Source: Helianthus annuus
Lineage: Eukaryota > Streptophyta > Magnoliopsida > Asterales > Asteraceae
DNA length: 64,000 bases
Direction: 5' to 3'
Assembly (NCBI RefSeq): GCF_002127325.2
Contig: NC_035448.2
Span: forward strand, 58,891,577 to 58,955,576
The notes beneath the pieces are model-generated. The model saw only the letters and a list, made by a program, of their open reading frames with translations. It was not told where the DNA came from and did no database searches. Both the position numbers and the translations under genes were made by a program. This document shows positions 11,056-23,800 of this stretch, piece by piece (the stretch's first letter is position 1; each line of letters starts with the position of its first letter).

Positions 11056-11262
11056 GTGTGTAGGGTTTTGATACAGAGAAGAGAAAGGAAAGGGTAGCAA
11101 GGAGTCTTTCTTTCATTCAGCAACTTGTTATGTCTGTATGGTACAACACTGAATGGTACCATTAAGAGGCTGGTATTTTGCCAACCAAACAAGTAAACCT
11201 CTGTCCGAATAAGAGGGGAACCTCTTAATGATTCATTAAGAGGGTTGCCAAACAGCCCCCCG

Positions 11263-13778
11263 GTATGGCCAGGGTCAAGGTACTACACTAGTATGGTGTG
11301 TAGGGAAGCGAGGACCATAAGACTGTGTCACTAGGTGATAGTTCGAGTGCCGGAAAGTGCCTAAAACTCATTTTAAGTGCAGAATTCTGCATTTTCAGCA
11401 AAAATTCAGCTTTTAACATATTAGTATTGTGCAGAAAATTGACTAAATGGTCCTGAATGCTTTCCTAAGTGTTGGGAATTAATTGTGTTACAAAAAGATA
11501 CATAAAAGACACTATACGGTACAATTTAACACTTTAACGGAACGGTACCTAACCGAACAACCGGACATTACCCGGGACACCAAATTTTTGTCAGAAACAT
11601 TGTTTTATTATTTTTAGACTAATTATGGTCTCCGAATACCCCAACACACTATAAAATATGTCATACACATAATACATTAGATATTTCATGTTGATTTCTA
11701 AGTAATATGATGATTGATCATCATGTGGAATTTATTAGAAAGTATGGTGATCGTATGTGTGCATTTTAGTGACATTTAAACTATAAAAAGCATGCTGAGT
11801 AATATTTTCAGCCAACTTCAACTGGCTGTAAACAGATCGTTATAAATTGAAAAATTGATTTTCTGAAGTCTAAATTATGTATTTTCGAAAAACGAATCAA
11901 ATGGCACTGGAATCATATTTTTTCAAGGTCGTTTACTATTTCTAAAGGTCCATTTTTGTACAGTAGCACAAGCTGCATTTTTACTGCAGAAAATGTGTGT
12001 TATGTTTTTCGTCATAACTTGAAATCTGTGTAGAATTAGCTCATGAAATTTGTATTGTAGATGACCACTGATGTCGCTATAATCGTCCAACTGGAATTTC
12101 GTCAATCGGACTTACGATGAATTTTAAATGAATTATTCCGTAGACTGCAGTCAGAAAGTGACGAATCTGATTACAGTCCGTTAAATGATTTTTTTATAAA
12201 ATATTAGTAATGAATTGGACCCCGATATTTTTACACAATAATATTTGGATTGTATAAAACACTCTGTAAAAATTTGGAAATTTTTGGAGTAAGTTAACTA
12301 TTTTATTCAAATGCCCGAAAACAGCCCAGTTTTGAATGTTAAAACTGAAACGACATAAGTAGTATTTCGCGTGTCTAAATGTCGGGTAGGTTATCTGAGA
12401 ACGATCTAACGTGTTATACGTCAAAGAAAATGATATGCTATTTAGCATGGACACCTCCATTTACAAAGGAAACTATAGCAAAATTTTCTAAAAATTTCAA
12501 CACTTAGTAAATATTTCCTAGACAAGTCTAGTATATTTTAGACTATGTTTTTCAAACATAAAACTCGCCATAATTTTTGTAACAAAATACAAAGTATCGG
12601 AGGTTGGTTTTATACATGAAAATGGTTATATATATATTTAGAATATATATTTTACACTAAGACACATGTGTGAATATTTGTTATTTTGTAGAGTAGTTTT
12701 ACTATTTTAGGGCAAAATAATATATCTTAACAAAAGACCATGAAATTACAACTCCAACATATAATTTAAGCTGAAATATAAATTATTTTGACAAATAATT
12801 ATCACTCGGAATAATATAAGAAACGTAACTCAAAACATTAAACTCTATGCCAAGGCACGGGCCGTTCGTCTAATAGACATTAGTACGTTGTAGGTTGTCG
12901 TGTAGCTGACAGAGTTTGAGATACGGTACAAGACGCACTAATGTGAGTTCATGTCCCCCTTTTCTCTTAACGATTTTTAGTTTTATACTTCGGGGTTGGA
13001 ATACATGTTACAATTATTACAGACATTTTTATACATGGTATGGTTAGCTTAAGGAGGGTTTTACTGCGCGATCATGTGAGTGGTGGGCATGACACTTAAG
13101 GCCATTAATCCTTATTGTAGGACCAAGGGACATGAGTGATAGATCTATTTGGGTGTAGCGAGCCCACACCCATGAGGTCGGGGCGGCCCATAGTGGTGAC
13201 TATGTCTTCATACCGGAGACAAATTTGCTAGGTTTGAGTCTTCCTGCACCAGTTTCACACATACCATTGGCTTTGCAACCCATTGGTGATCTGTTTTTCC
13301 TTATTGCTACATATCAGGGACTTTTATACATACAAGACATATTTTAAAGGCTTATACACACAGACATGCACATGAACTCGTTCAACTTTTTGTTGATATT
13401 TTTAAACTACATGTATTTCAGGGAATTAATCGGATCTGGCAAGTGATGCATGTTAGTCAAGCTGCGTACTAAATAAAGATGTCATCCAGGGTCGTAGGGT
13501 TTGGGAAGTGTAACCCCTTCCTGGACGGGTTGCATGTCTCTAAACCTCGTTTTATTGGTAGTCTTCTGTTGAGTCTTATGAACTCATTTTAAACAAGTCA
13601 TGGTTTGTAACTTATTTTGGGGTTGACATTTTAAGACAATGTTGTTGTGCATTTTTCTAAACTATATTAATGGATGAACATCACGTATTTTTATCATATA
13701 GCATTGTTGTGGTTGTTGTTATGGTATTAAGAAGTCACACCAAATAAACCACGCTTCCGCAAAAGTCAGGGTGTAACA
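11263..13778 (+). repeat. 5' LTR of element A, truncated and internally deleted
   Basis: It aligns with 21083-25119. About 260 bp at the LTR start (20822-21082 in the 3' copy) are missing, replaced by the Harbinger end. A further ~620 bp present in the 3' LTR (about 21504-22127) are absent at 11683/11684. The LTR ends GGGTGTAACA at 13778, just before the primer-binding site. The missing inner block holds the AT-rich and CT-rich sequence expected around an LTR transcription start, so this copy has probably lost its promoter. Confidence 0.8.
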
Positions 13779-13781
13779 GCT

Positions 13782-13794
13782 TGGTATTAGAGCC
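13782..13794 (+). promoter_or_regulatory. Primer-binding site of element A
   Basis: TGGTATTAGAGCC lies three bases after the 5' LTR. It matches the initiator tRNA-Met type site (TGGTATCAGAGC) with one C-to-T change. Confidence 0.85.
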
Positions 13795-13969
13795 TCGATC
13801 ATAGAGAACTAGGATTCTTTCTCGAGTCTAGACTATGATCACTAGGGCTCTCACGAAAACGCTTTCAAACCTTTTTACATTGCATACACAAAATGTCCAG
13901 GTCCAGGGAACAAACGTTTTTACAAACAAAAGGCACAAATACACATTTCAAAGGCTATGTATATAATTT

Positions 13970-14192
13970 CAGTCTTAGAGACTGAGGGAGTTCAGTCTTA
14001 GAGGCTGGGGAAAATTTCAGTCTTTGAGACTGGGGAAATGTTTGAGTCTTAGAGACTGGGAAAGGTTTGGTCTTAGAGGCCAGGGAGTGAGTCTTAGAAA
14101 CTGGGAGGTTTGGTCTTAGAGACCAGGGAGTTAGTCTGAGAGACTAGGGAGTTCAGTCTAAGAGACTGGGTGGGATAGTCTGGGAAGACTAG
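13970..14192. repeat. ~21-bp tandem repeat in the leader (AGTCTTAGAGACTGGG)
   Basis: About ten imperfect copies of a unit around GTCTTAGAGACTGGGGA, each with an inner AGTCT/AGACT inverted pair, run from just after the primer-binding region to about 80 bases before the ATG at 14274. Each copy could form a short hairpin in the leader RNA. Confidence 0.8.
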
Positions 14193-14273
14193 GATGCATA
14201 CATGATTACATTGCTATTTGCTTACATGCTTATCTAATATACGTGCATATGTTGTGGTTGTGTTACAGACACC

Positions 14274-15494
14274 ATGGCATTTTCTTCTGATAGCGGAGTG
14301 TCCGACACGATAGACCCTATGGGTATTACCTCGGATGATGAGATAACCACGGACTTGGAGGTTTATACATCAGACACCACGAGTACCGACGAGGATGATT
14401 TTCAGCCCTTCGCCCTACCGGACTTTGGAGACGACTTGCCCTTAGCTGATGGTCTACTGGGAGAGGATCTACCCCTTGTCCAGATCCCTGCCCCTCTCCC
14501 ATTGGCAGTTCCTTTTGAGGAACAGCCACTTGACGCGTTACCCGATGACGAGATCGATCTATTTATCGAGGGTCCCCCGGAGGGAGACCAGGATGGCGGG
14601 GCCCCGATGGATGACGATATCCCACTTGCTGATGTTCCGGTAGATGACCCCGTTGTTCCTATGGTTGAGATTCCTGCTGTTGATGCCCTTGTTGTACCAC
14701 CTTTCGAGGCTCTTGTTGTGGAGGCCTTGCCTGATCCGTCCGTTTCCTACCCGCTTGAGTCTGCATCATCCGCCACTATTCACGCCCAGGACGTGCAACA
14801 CTACTCCACCGACACTGATTCAGACATGGCGATGTCTGCTGCACCCGTTGTTTTCCATGACTTTGACCCGGATCCTGAGATTGAGTTTATACCTGTTGAG
14901 CCTGCTCCAGCTGATCCAGAGCTTGGAGTTGCACCAGAGCCTGTTTTCGCTCCCGACCCTATTCCTGTTGATGCACCAGTCGTTGCACCACCAGCTGCTG
15001 AGGTCCCAGTTGTTGCACCTATACCCGACCCTATGCCAGTGTTTGATGACCTTGCACCTTTTGCCACACATATTGATCCTAGATATGCCGACACCCGTAA
15101 CGGGTGGATTGAGGATGATGATGACTATCCTCCATTTGTTCTACCATTCACTCCCCCTGTTGTACCTGTTTTCGCGCCCGTTGATGTTCCACTGTTCCAC
15201 CCACATGTATCTGACACCCACCGCACCGACTTACCCACTACCTTTCTTCAGGACATACCCGCTCCCCATCCAGGGGAAGGACCTTCTACTAGACCGCATG
15301 GTCACATGCCACCCATGACAGCAGCTTTTCCATACATACCCCCTTTTGCATCTACTGCACACACGGCTTTTACTTCCTCAGCACCCTCGGGCAAGCCATT
15401 TATGTGGTCTTCGCCCAATGTCACGCCCTTATCAGACCCATACCATCCTTTTCATGTGGGATATACCGCGGATGATATACTCATATCCTTGTAG
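14274..15494 (+). CDS. Extra acidic, Pro-rich ORF upstream of gag in element A
   Basis: A 406-residue frame starts at ATG 14274, within ACCATGGC. Residues 1-60 are Asp/Ser/Thr-rich with FQPFALPDFGDDLP, and the middle is a long Pro/Val/Ala/Asp region. The same frame stays coding-like beyond the stop to 15749, giving 491 codons and ending with a Leu-rich heptad-like segment (near 15640-15715) and a Pro run. In that tail the only breaks are TAG 15492, TGA 15519 and TAG 15525, each explainable as C-to-T changes. No enzymatic motif is visible. It lies between primer-binding site and gag, so it is element-encoded and not a host gene. I know similar unnamed proteins only from Asteraceae annotations (recall). 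Function unknown. Confidence 0.7.
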   Translation: MAFSSDSGVSDTIDPMGITSDDEITTDLEVYTSDTTSTDEDDFQPFALPDFGDDLPLADGLLGEDLPLVQIPAPLPLAVPFEEQPLDALPDDEIDLFIEGPPEGDQDGGAPMDDDIPLADVPVDDPVVPMVEIPAVDALVVPPFEALVVEALPDPSVSYPLESASSATIHAQDVQHYSTDTDSDMAMSAAPVVFHDFDPDPEIEFIPVEPAPADPELGVAPEPVFAPDPIPVDAPVVAPPAAEVPVVAPIPDPMPVFDDLAPFATHIDPRYADTRNGWIEDDDDYPPFVLPFTPPVVPVFAPVDVPLFHPHVSDTHRTDLPTTFLQDIPAPHPGEGPSTRPHGHMPPMTAAFPYIPPFASTAHTAFTSSAPSGKPFMWSSPNVTPLSDPYHPFHVGYTADDILISL

Positions 15495-15749
15495 TTACAG
15501 CAGGATGCGTTGAGCCGATGAGTCTAGGAGCTAGATAGGATTCCACGTCCCCCTTGTCGTTACCAGTCTCCATTTGCGACACCACCAGCTCCTCTCGGAC
15601 TGCACCCTGATTCTGATGTCCGCTTCCTCACCACGGACCAACAGATTGCTTACCTGTTGCGTGTTGTCCATGCTCTCGAGGAGGATTTGGCACATTTGCG
15701 CAGATTAGTTCTCACTCCTCCACCTCCTCCTCCCCCACCATCAGCTTAG

Positions 15750-16119
15750 GGGTTCCAGGTCTCCTACAGACATGCTACTTTTGGTGAGAAGACAGCTATT
15801 GAGCCATGATTATGAAAACCTTTGAAGACCACGCTTTTGATATTTGACTTTTTGGTTGATTGTAACTTGTTAGACGATGCAGACAAGGGTGATGTGACCC
15901 TTAGTCTCTTTTGACATATGATACAATTGTAAAACTGTACTGGTGGTCTTGTTTTATGCAAAGCTCAATCGCAGCCTTCCCATTACATGCATTGTTGACT
16001 TATTTGTTTATGATTATGACATGGGATGTTATGTGCTATTGTGTTGATGGGTGTTATTACATACACATATTACTTACTATACTTACTATGACTTGACTAT
16101 TACAATCTTTTTATAAAAG
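15750..16119. other. Spacer between acidic ORF and gag in element A
   Basis: This T-rich, non-coding stretch of about 370 bp separates the two ORFs. Its function is not evident; a subgenomic or spliced message for gag would be one possible explanation. Confidence 0.4.
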
Positions 16120-19100
16120 ATACCTCCCCGACGTGACACATGTTTGCCTACTACTGAGGCAGAACTGCAGGAGCGTATTTCAAAAGCAATAGCAGACTAT
16201 GAGGCCTCGCGCGCCGAAACAAGCAGGAATACCTCAAACAACAACAACAACCCGCCCAATGGTAACATCTAAGTCGCTTGAGGCACATTGCGTTACATTT
16301 GGATATTTCTTACACATCCACTAATGCTTTCTGTAAATGATATGGCCTGTACAGGTTGTACCTAAAAACAATTTCTGGATTGTAAGCCCTTAAATAACAA
16401 TGGCACTGGGGCTGCTGTTGCTTTCGTCAGATGGACGGAAAAGACGGACTCTGTTTTAAGGATGAGCAAGTGTGCTCCTGAACACCAAGTTACATACATC
16501 TCAGGGCTCTTTCTTGATGGTGCTCTATCCTGGTGGAACCTTCAAGTACAGATCCTGGAGGAAGCGGCGGCGTATGCTTTGACATGGACTGAGCTGAAGG
16601 AGCTCATGAGAAAGAAATACTGTTCACTGGCCGAAATACAGAAACTGGAAACAGAATTCTGGCACCTCAAAATGGACGGTCCAAAAATTGCTGAATATTC
16701 AAAGGTTCCACGACTTGTCACGCGTTGTGCCGTGTATGGTTGATCCTGAGTTTAAATGCATTGAGCGTTTCATCTGGGGATTGGCACCCCAGATCATGAG
16801 CATGGTGACGACGTCCAAGCCTCCAACGATTACCGAAGCCATTGATCTCAGCGTGGCACTTACAGAGGAAGCCATCAGATTGAAAAAGTTTTCAATCTCT
16901 GAATCAGAAAAGAAGGAAACACATGTTGAATCATCACCGAGTGAGAACAAGAGGTAGTTCTCAAACTTCAAAAAGGGTACCAGCAGTGTCAGCAAGAAAG
17001 CAGAGGGAAGTGCACCAGCCAGGTCCAAAACTGGTGCCGAAAGCAAAGGAAGAGGATACATGGGCACCCTGCCCAAGTGTGATGCATGCCAATATCATCA
17101 CCCCGACCCATGCAAATTCAGGAAATGTGAGTCATGTGGGAAGACTGGCCACTCAAAAGAAACATGCTGGGCTGGTAATGGTGTTGGACGTGGTAATCAA
17201 AGAGGTCATGGAGGAGGGAATGGAAACCGCCAGCAGGGAGGAAATGGCGGGAATGGGAATCAAGCTGGTAGCCGGGGAGCTAACGCCAATCGAGGCGGTA
17301 ATGGTAATGGTAACGGAAGAGGACCAGGATGTTTTAACTGCGGAGACATCGGGCACTTAAAGCGTGAATGCCCAAAACTCAATCAAGCTCAGGGAAGGGT
17401 ATTCAACATTGGAGCAAGGGAAGCACGCCAGGACCCGAACGTTGTCATTGGTACGTTCCCTATAAATCAACGCTTTGCGTCTGTTTTATTTGACACTGGT
17501 GCCGACTATAGCTTTGTATCGTTAGAATTTAAAAGTACGCTTGGGTTAACTTCTAGTAAGTTAGAAATTCCATACTCAATTGAACTGGCCAATGGAAAGT
17601 TAGTTGAAACGAACGAAGTCATCAGAGGATGCGTAATAGAGCTGGGAGAGCAAGAGTTTACACTGGATCTACTACCAGTCGAGTTGGGAAGCTTCTATGT
17701 GGTAGTAGGAATGGATTGGTTATCAAGCAACAAAGCCGAAATTATATGTCACGAGAAGACCATTCGCATCCCTACGGCGAATGGAGAAACAATTGTGGTA
17801 CACAGAGAAAAGCGTGATGCACCCTTGAGGATCATCAGTTACCTGAAGGCTAGGAAATGTTTGAAGAAGGGATCTGTTGCCTTCTTGGCACACATCGTGA
17901 ATAAGGAGGCCGTTGAGCCAAAGATAGAAGACATTCCTGTCGTAAGGGAATATCCTGAAGTCTTTCCAGAAGACTTGCCGGGATTGCCACCACAAAGACA
18001 AGTCGAGTTTCATATTGACTTAGTCCCAGGCGTCGCGCCTGTGGCTAAGGCACCATATAGACTTGCACCTTCGGAAATGCAGGAGTTATCGACGCAACTT
18101 CAGGAGTTGATAGACAAGGGGTTTATCAGACCAAGCTTCTCGCCTTAGGGAGCTCCAGTCCTGTTTGTTAAGAAGATAGATGGTAGTTTTTGCATGTGTA
18201 TCGACTACCGGGAGCTGAATAAGTTGACAATCAAGAACAGATATCCTTTGCCAAGGATCGATGACCTGTTCGATCAATTACAAGGTTCAAGTTTTTACTC
18301 CAAGATCAATCTTTGGTCAGGTTATCATCAATTGCGTATCCAAGAAGAAAGTATTCCGAAGACTGCCTTTAGGACTCGCTATGGACATTACGAGTTCCTG
18401 GTTATGCCGTTTGGTCTGACAAACGCGCCCGCAGTATTCATGGATTTAATGAATAGAGTCTGCAAGCTGTACCTCGACAAGTTTGTGATTGTGTTCATTG
18501 ACGACATTTTGATTTATTCAAAGATAAAAGAAGAGCACGAGCAACATCTAAGAGCTATTCTAGAGCTGCTTAAGAAAGAGAAGTTGTACGCGAAGTTCTC
18601 GAAGTGCAAATTCTGGTTACGCGAAGTTCAGTTCCTTGGTCATGTGGTAAATGGAAATGGAATCCATGTGGATCCCACAAAGATCGAGGCAATCAAAAAT
18701 TGGGAGTCTCCAAAGACACCAACCGAGATTCGACAGTTCCTAGGTTTGGCTGACTATTATCGAAGGTTTATTGAGGATTTCTCGAAAATCGCTCAACCTT
18801 TGACCTCTCTCATGCAAAAAGACAAGAAGTTTGATTGGGGAGACAAACAAGAAGAAGCATTCCAATTGTTGAAGAACAAACTTTGTGACACATCGATCTT
18901 ATCTCTACCCGAAGGCACTGACGACTTCGTGATATATTGTGACGCTTCACGTCAAGGTTTGGTCTGCGTGTTGATGCAGCGACAAAAAGTTATAGCCTAT
19001 GCTTCGCGATAGCTGAAGGTTCATGAGAAAAACTACACCATGCATGACTTGGAGTTAGGCGCGGTGGTGTTTGCATTGAAGATTTGGCGACATTACTTGT

Positions 19101-20784
19101 ATGGCACGCGATGCACAATCTTTACTGATCACAAGAGCCTGCAGCATATATTTGATCAAAAAGAGCTTAACATGAGACAAAGACGCTGGGTTGAATTGTT
19201 AAACGACTACGATTGTGAGATAAAGTATCACCCAGGGAAGGCGAATGTAGTCGCCGATGCCTTAAGTCGGAAAGAAAGGATTATGCCCATAAGGGTTAGG
19301 GCTTTGGAAATGCTTGTTCAGACAGATCTCACGTTGCGCATTCGTGCTGCACAGAGGGAAACTCTTAAAAGGAAGAATCTTGAAAATGAATATCTCCGGG
19401 GGATGGAGAAACAACTGGTACCAAAGGAGGATGGAACATTATGTTTTCTTGGGAAGAATTTGGGTTCCTTTCTTTGGTGGTCTGAGAGACGTTATCTTTG
19501 ATGAAGCTCACAAGTCACGGTACTCGATCCATCCAGGATCGGATAAAATGTACCAAGATCTAAAGGTTTTCTATTGGTGGCCGAGAATGAAAGGCGATGT
19601 TGCAGTTTATGTTGGCAAATGTTTAACTTGCACCAAGGTAAAGGCCGAGTACCAGAAACCTTCAAGTCTCCTGCAACAACCTGAAATACCCCAATGGAAA
19701 TGGGAACAGATTTCTATGGACTTCATAACGAAATTGCCAAGAACACCCAGAGGTCACGATACGATTTGGGTAATCGTGGACCGTCTGACCAAGTCCGCAC
19801 ACTTTTTGGCAATCAAGGAAAAAAGATAACACAAGCAAGTTAGCTGAGCTATACCTGAGGGAGATTGTTGCACGACATGGAGTGCCTCTCTCAATTATAT
19901 CTGATAGAGATGGAAGGTTCGTGTCAAGGATTTGGCAATCCTTCCAAGAAGCTTTTGGTTCTCAGTTGAACCTGAGTACTGCCTTTCACCCGCAAACAGA
20001 CGGACAGAGTGAACGAACGATTCAGACGCTGGAAGACATGTTGCGAGCTTGCGTAATGGAATTAGGTGGAAGTTGGGATACTCACCTACCATTGGTTGAA
20101 TTTTCATACAATAACAGTTATCATGCAAGCATTCAAGCCGCACCGTTCGAAGCTCTTTATGGACGCAAGTGTCGATCACCGATATGTTGGGCTGACGCCG
20201 GTGATAGATAGCTTGTCGGTCCGGAAGTGGTCCAGGAAATGACAGACAAGATTGCACAGATCCGAGAGCGCATCAAAGCGGCTCGTGATCGACAAAAGAG
20301 TTACGCGGACCTGAGAAGAAAACCCCTGGAATTTGAAGTAGGAGATATGGTTTTGTTGAAAGTTTCACCTTGGAAGGGTGTGGCACGCTTTGGGAAGCGT
20401 GGGAAGTTGAACCCCAGGTACATTGGTCCATTTAAAATCCTGGAAAGGATTGGTTTGGTAGCATATAAGTTGGATCTAACCGCAGAACTAAATGGCGTTC
20501 ATGATACATTTCATGTATCTAACCTGAAAAAGAGTCCAACTCAAGAGACAGTGGTCATTCCTGCCGACGAAATCCACATTGACGACACACTCCACTTTAC
20601 TGAAGAACCAGTTGAGGTCACGGATTGGAAGATTAACAAAACACGCAGGAGTAGTGTCAAACTCGTTAAGGTTTGATGGAATGCACGACATGGCCCGAAA
20701 TTTACATGGGAACGTGAGGATCGTATGAAGGCAAAGTACCCACATTTATTCCCCAAGACCCCTGCAACTACAAGCAGAACTTAA
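16120..20784 (+). pseudogene. gag-pol of element A, multiply broken
   Basis: The expected start codon reads ATA (16120-16122). Gag shows the capsid-type block GLFLDGALSWW near 16505 and two CCHC knuckles, CESCGKTGHSKETC (17127) and CFNCGDIGHLKREC (17330). Protease has LFDTGAD (about 17487), reverse transcriptase FIDDILIYS (about 18496), RNase H IYCDAS (about 18933). Integrase has its HHCC zinc region (about 19504-19640), Asp in SMDF (19716), Asp in ISDRD (19899) and Glu in QSERTI (20008). A chromodomain-like tail with FTWERED ends at 20784. Stops lie at 18146, 19010, 20209 and 20674. Frameshifts lie near 16270-16370, 16705, 19440 and 19825. All four pol stops are compatible with C-to-T or G-to-A change. 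Confidence 0.85.
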
Positions 20785-20805
20785 AATTTCGGGATGAAAT
20801 TTTCT

Positions 20806-20816
20806 TAACGGGGGGA
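20806..20816 (+). promoter_or_regulatory. Polypurine tract region of element A
   Basis: AACGGGGGGATAA precedes the 3' LTR start (TGACAACTCTCAC at 20822). It is the plus-strand priming site used during reverse transcription. Confidence 0.7.
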
Positions 20817-20821
20817 TAATA

Positions 20822-23800
20822 TGACAACTCTCACTAAACTAGGTATTCGTACAATTAATTAATATTAATTAAGTGCTTAATGATTGTGCTGAATTACTTA
20901 ATTGCTTTCTGATTACTACATCATACATACATGTGCACCACATATTACATAATGTCACATCATTACCACAGACAAACTTTAGTGACATACTTGATGCACA
21001 AAGCACAGTTAGCACAGTTAGCGGATAACTCAGAAATATACTGACAGTGCCAGTACATTGACAGACAGTGTTTTGAGACCCAGTATGGCCAGGGTCAAGG
21101 TACTACACTAGTATGGTGTGTAGGGAAGCGAGGACCATAAGATTGTGTCACTAGGTGATAGTTCGAGTGCCGGAAAGTGCCTAAAACTCATTTTAAGTGC
21201 AGAATTCTGCATTTTCAGCAAAAATTCAGCTTTTACATATTAGTATTGTGCAGAAAATTGACTAAATGGTTCTGAATGCTTTCCTAAGTGTTGGGAATTA
21301 ATTGTGTTACAAAAAGATACATAAAAGACACTATAATGTACAATTTAACACTTTAACGGAACAGTACCTAACCGAATAACCGGACATTACCCGGGACACC
21401 AAATTTTTGTCAGAAACATTGTTTTATTTTTTTAGACTAATTATGGTCTCCGGATATCCCAACACACTATAAAATATGTCATACACATAATACATTAGAT
21501 ATTACACTTAACCTCCTAACCATTTACCCACTTATCATCAAAAACTTGCAAATAACCCCCCCCCCTCCATTTACGGCCCACATAGGGGACCCACACCCTA
21601 ATCATGATTGTTGATTATTTTATTCTAATCTTGCTTGTAATCTTGAACAAAATATTTAAAAATCTCTATATGTATGATTCCCAAGACATTTAATCATTAC
21701 ATATCCTTATCATATCTTCACTCAAAGATCACCCTACTCCCTCACACTCATTCTCTCCCTCTCGGCCCTTTATACAACCGCCACCATCACCACCTTGTCA
21801 CCACCATTGCTCCATTTTCAAGCTTATTCAAGTGCTAGGAGGTGATACTTGGAGGTTGAAGCTTGGAGATCTTGAAGGAACTTCATACATTGCTCTACAC
21901 ACCATCTTCATCATCTTTTGTTCTTGAGTTCTTCCCTAGCTTTAAGCTAGTTGTAAGACTTCCTTAAACTCTTGTCTACTTTTATTTTCATGGTTAAAAG
22001 ATTATGTTATGATGAAGTCATATAAACACTACAAGAACACAAACATAAAACATGAACATAAGTTACATAAAGATGATGATATGATGATATATTGTTAGAT
22101 TGATGTGGTTTGGTAGATGGATGATGATTTCATGTTGATTTCTAAGTAATATTATGATTGATCATCAGGTGGAATTTATTAGAAAGTATGGTGATCGTAT
22201 GTGTGCATTTTAGTGACATTTAAACTATAAAAAGCATGCTGAGTAATATTTTCAGCCAACTTCAACTGCTGTAAACAGATCGTTATAAATCGAAAAATTA
22301 ATTTTCTGAAGTCTAAATTATGTATTTTCGAAAAACAAATCAAATGGCGCTGGAGTCATATTTTTTCGGGGTCGTTTACTATTTTTAAAGGTCCGTTTTT
22401 GTACAGCAGCACAAGCTGCGTTTTTACTGCAGAAAATGTGTGTTATATTTTTCGTCATAACTTGAAATCTGTGTAGAATTAGCTCATGAAATTTGTACTG
22501 TAGATGACCACTAATGTCTTGTGATCCTCCAGCTGGAATTTCATCCATCGGACTTACGATGAATTTTAAATGAATTATTCCGTAGACTGCAGTCAGAAAG
22601 TGACGAATCTGATTGCAGTCCGTTAAATGATCTTTTGTAAAATATTGGTAATGAATTGGACCCCGATATTTTTACACAATAATATTTGGATCGTATAAAA
22701 CATTCTGTAAAAATTTGGAAATTTTTGGAGTAAGTTAACTATTTTATCCAAATGCCCGAAAACAGCCCAGTTTTGAATGTTAAAACTGAAACGACATAAG
22801 TAGTATTTCGCGTGTCTAAATATCGGGTAGGTTATCTGAGAACGATCTAACGTGCTATATGTCAAAGAAAATGATATGCTATTTAGCATGGACACCTCCA
22901 TTTACAAAGGAAACTATAGCAAAATTTTCTAAAACTTTCAACACTTAGTAAATATTTCCTAGACAAGTGTTTACTAGTATATTTTAGACTATGTTTTTCA
23001 AACATAAAACTCGCCATAATTTTTGTAACAAAATACAAAGTATCGGATGTTGGTTTTATACATGAAAATGGTTAAATATATATTTAGAATATATATTTTA
23101 CACTAAGACACATGTGTGAATATTTGTTATTTTGTAGAGTAGTTTTACTATTTTAGGGCAAAATAATATATCTTAACAAAAGACCATGAAATTACAATTT
23201 CAACATATAATATAAGCTGAAATATAAATTATTTTGACAAATAATTATCACTCGGAATAATATAAGAAACGTAACTGATGTGCGTGAAGTGTGATATATT
23301 TTTGATGTATATTTTTAAGCCCTTTTTACACTTTTAGCCAAGTTTTAAATTTATAAAACACGATATTCACTAACACTAAACACACATATGGGCAAGTGCA
23401 CCCATCGTGGACGTAGTATAGTGTTGGTAAGATACCGAAGTCGTCCAAGGACACAAAAGCTTTTAGTACCGGTTTATCCTCAACGTCTAATCAAATCAAA
23501 AAGGTTAGAAAAGGTTTTTAAACTAGAAAAATAAAAACTAACTAAATGCTGAAAAATAAAAATAAAATAAAAACAGATAGACAAGATGAATCACTTGGAT
23601 CCGACTCGTGTATTAGTATAACCTTTGATTATTTTCGCACTTTTGCACTTGTTTAAGAGATTATCTTAGTTATTGTAGTAGGCCCCTCTTTTGGAGGCGA
23701 CGTTACCCTCAACCCAGTAGTTTGAGTCAGCAAGGATACAATCCTAAAGAGTTTGATTATTGGAAGATAATGAATTAAGTTATTAATGCAAATTATGGCA

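Larger units (their letters stand above)
8401..11261 (-). mobile_element. Truncated PIF/Harbinger DNA transposon
   Basis: The right end carries the terminal sequence TTGCCAAACAGCCCCC (minus strand GGGGGCTGTTTGGCAA), typical of plant PIF/Harbinger ends. Reading on the minus strand come a GC-rich leader, a Myb/SANT-like ORF1 and a DDE transposase, the usual two-gene layout. The left end is lost where the copia-like LTR begins. The right end abuts a gypsy LTR at 11263 without a TWA duplication, so that junction is rearranged too. Confidence 0.8.

Noticed and set aside
10701..11192. Long Pro/Ser-rich minus-strand reading frames of 121-163 residues
   Set aside because: Three frames overlap in the same GC-rich duplicated leader; composition follows the repeat and no domain is present.
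14644..15318. 224-residue Leu/Pro-rich + frame inside the acidic ORF
   Set aside because: It is an out-of-phase shadow of the acidic ORF; the acidic frame continues coding-like past its stop and fits the element layout.
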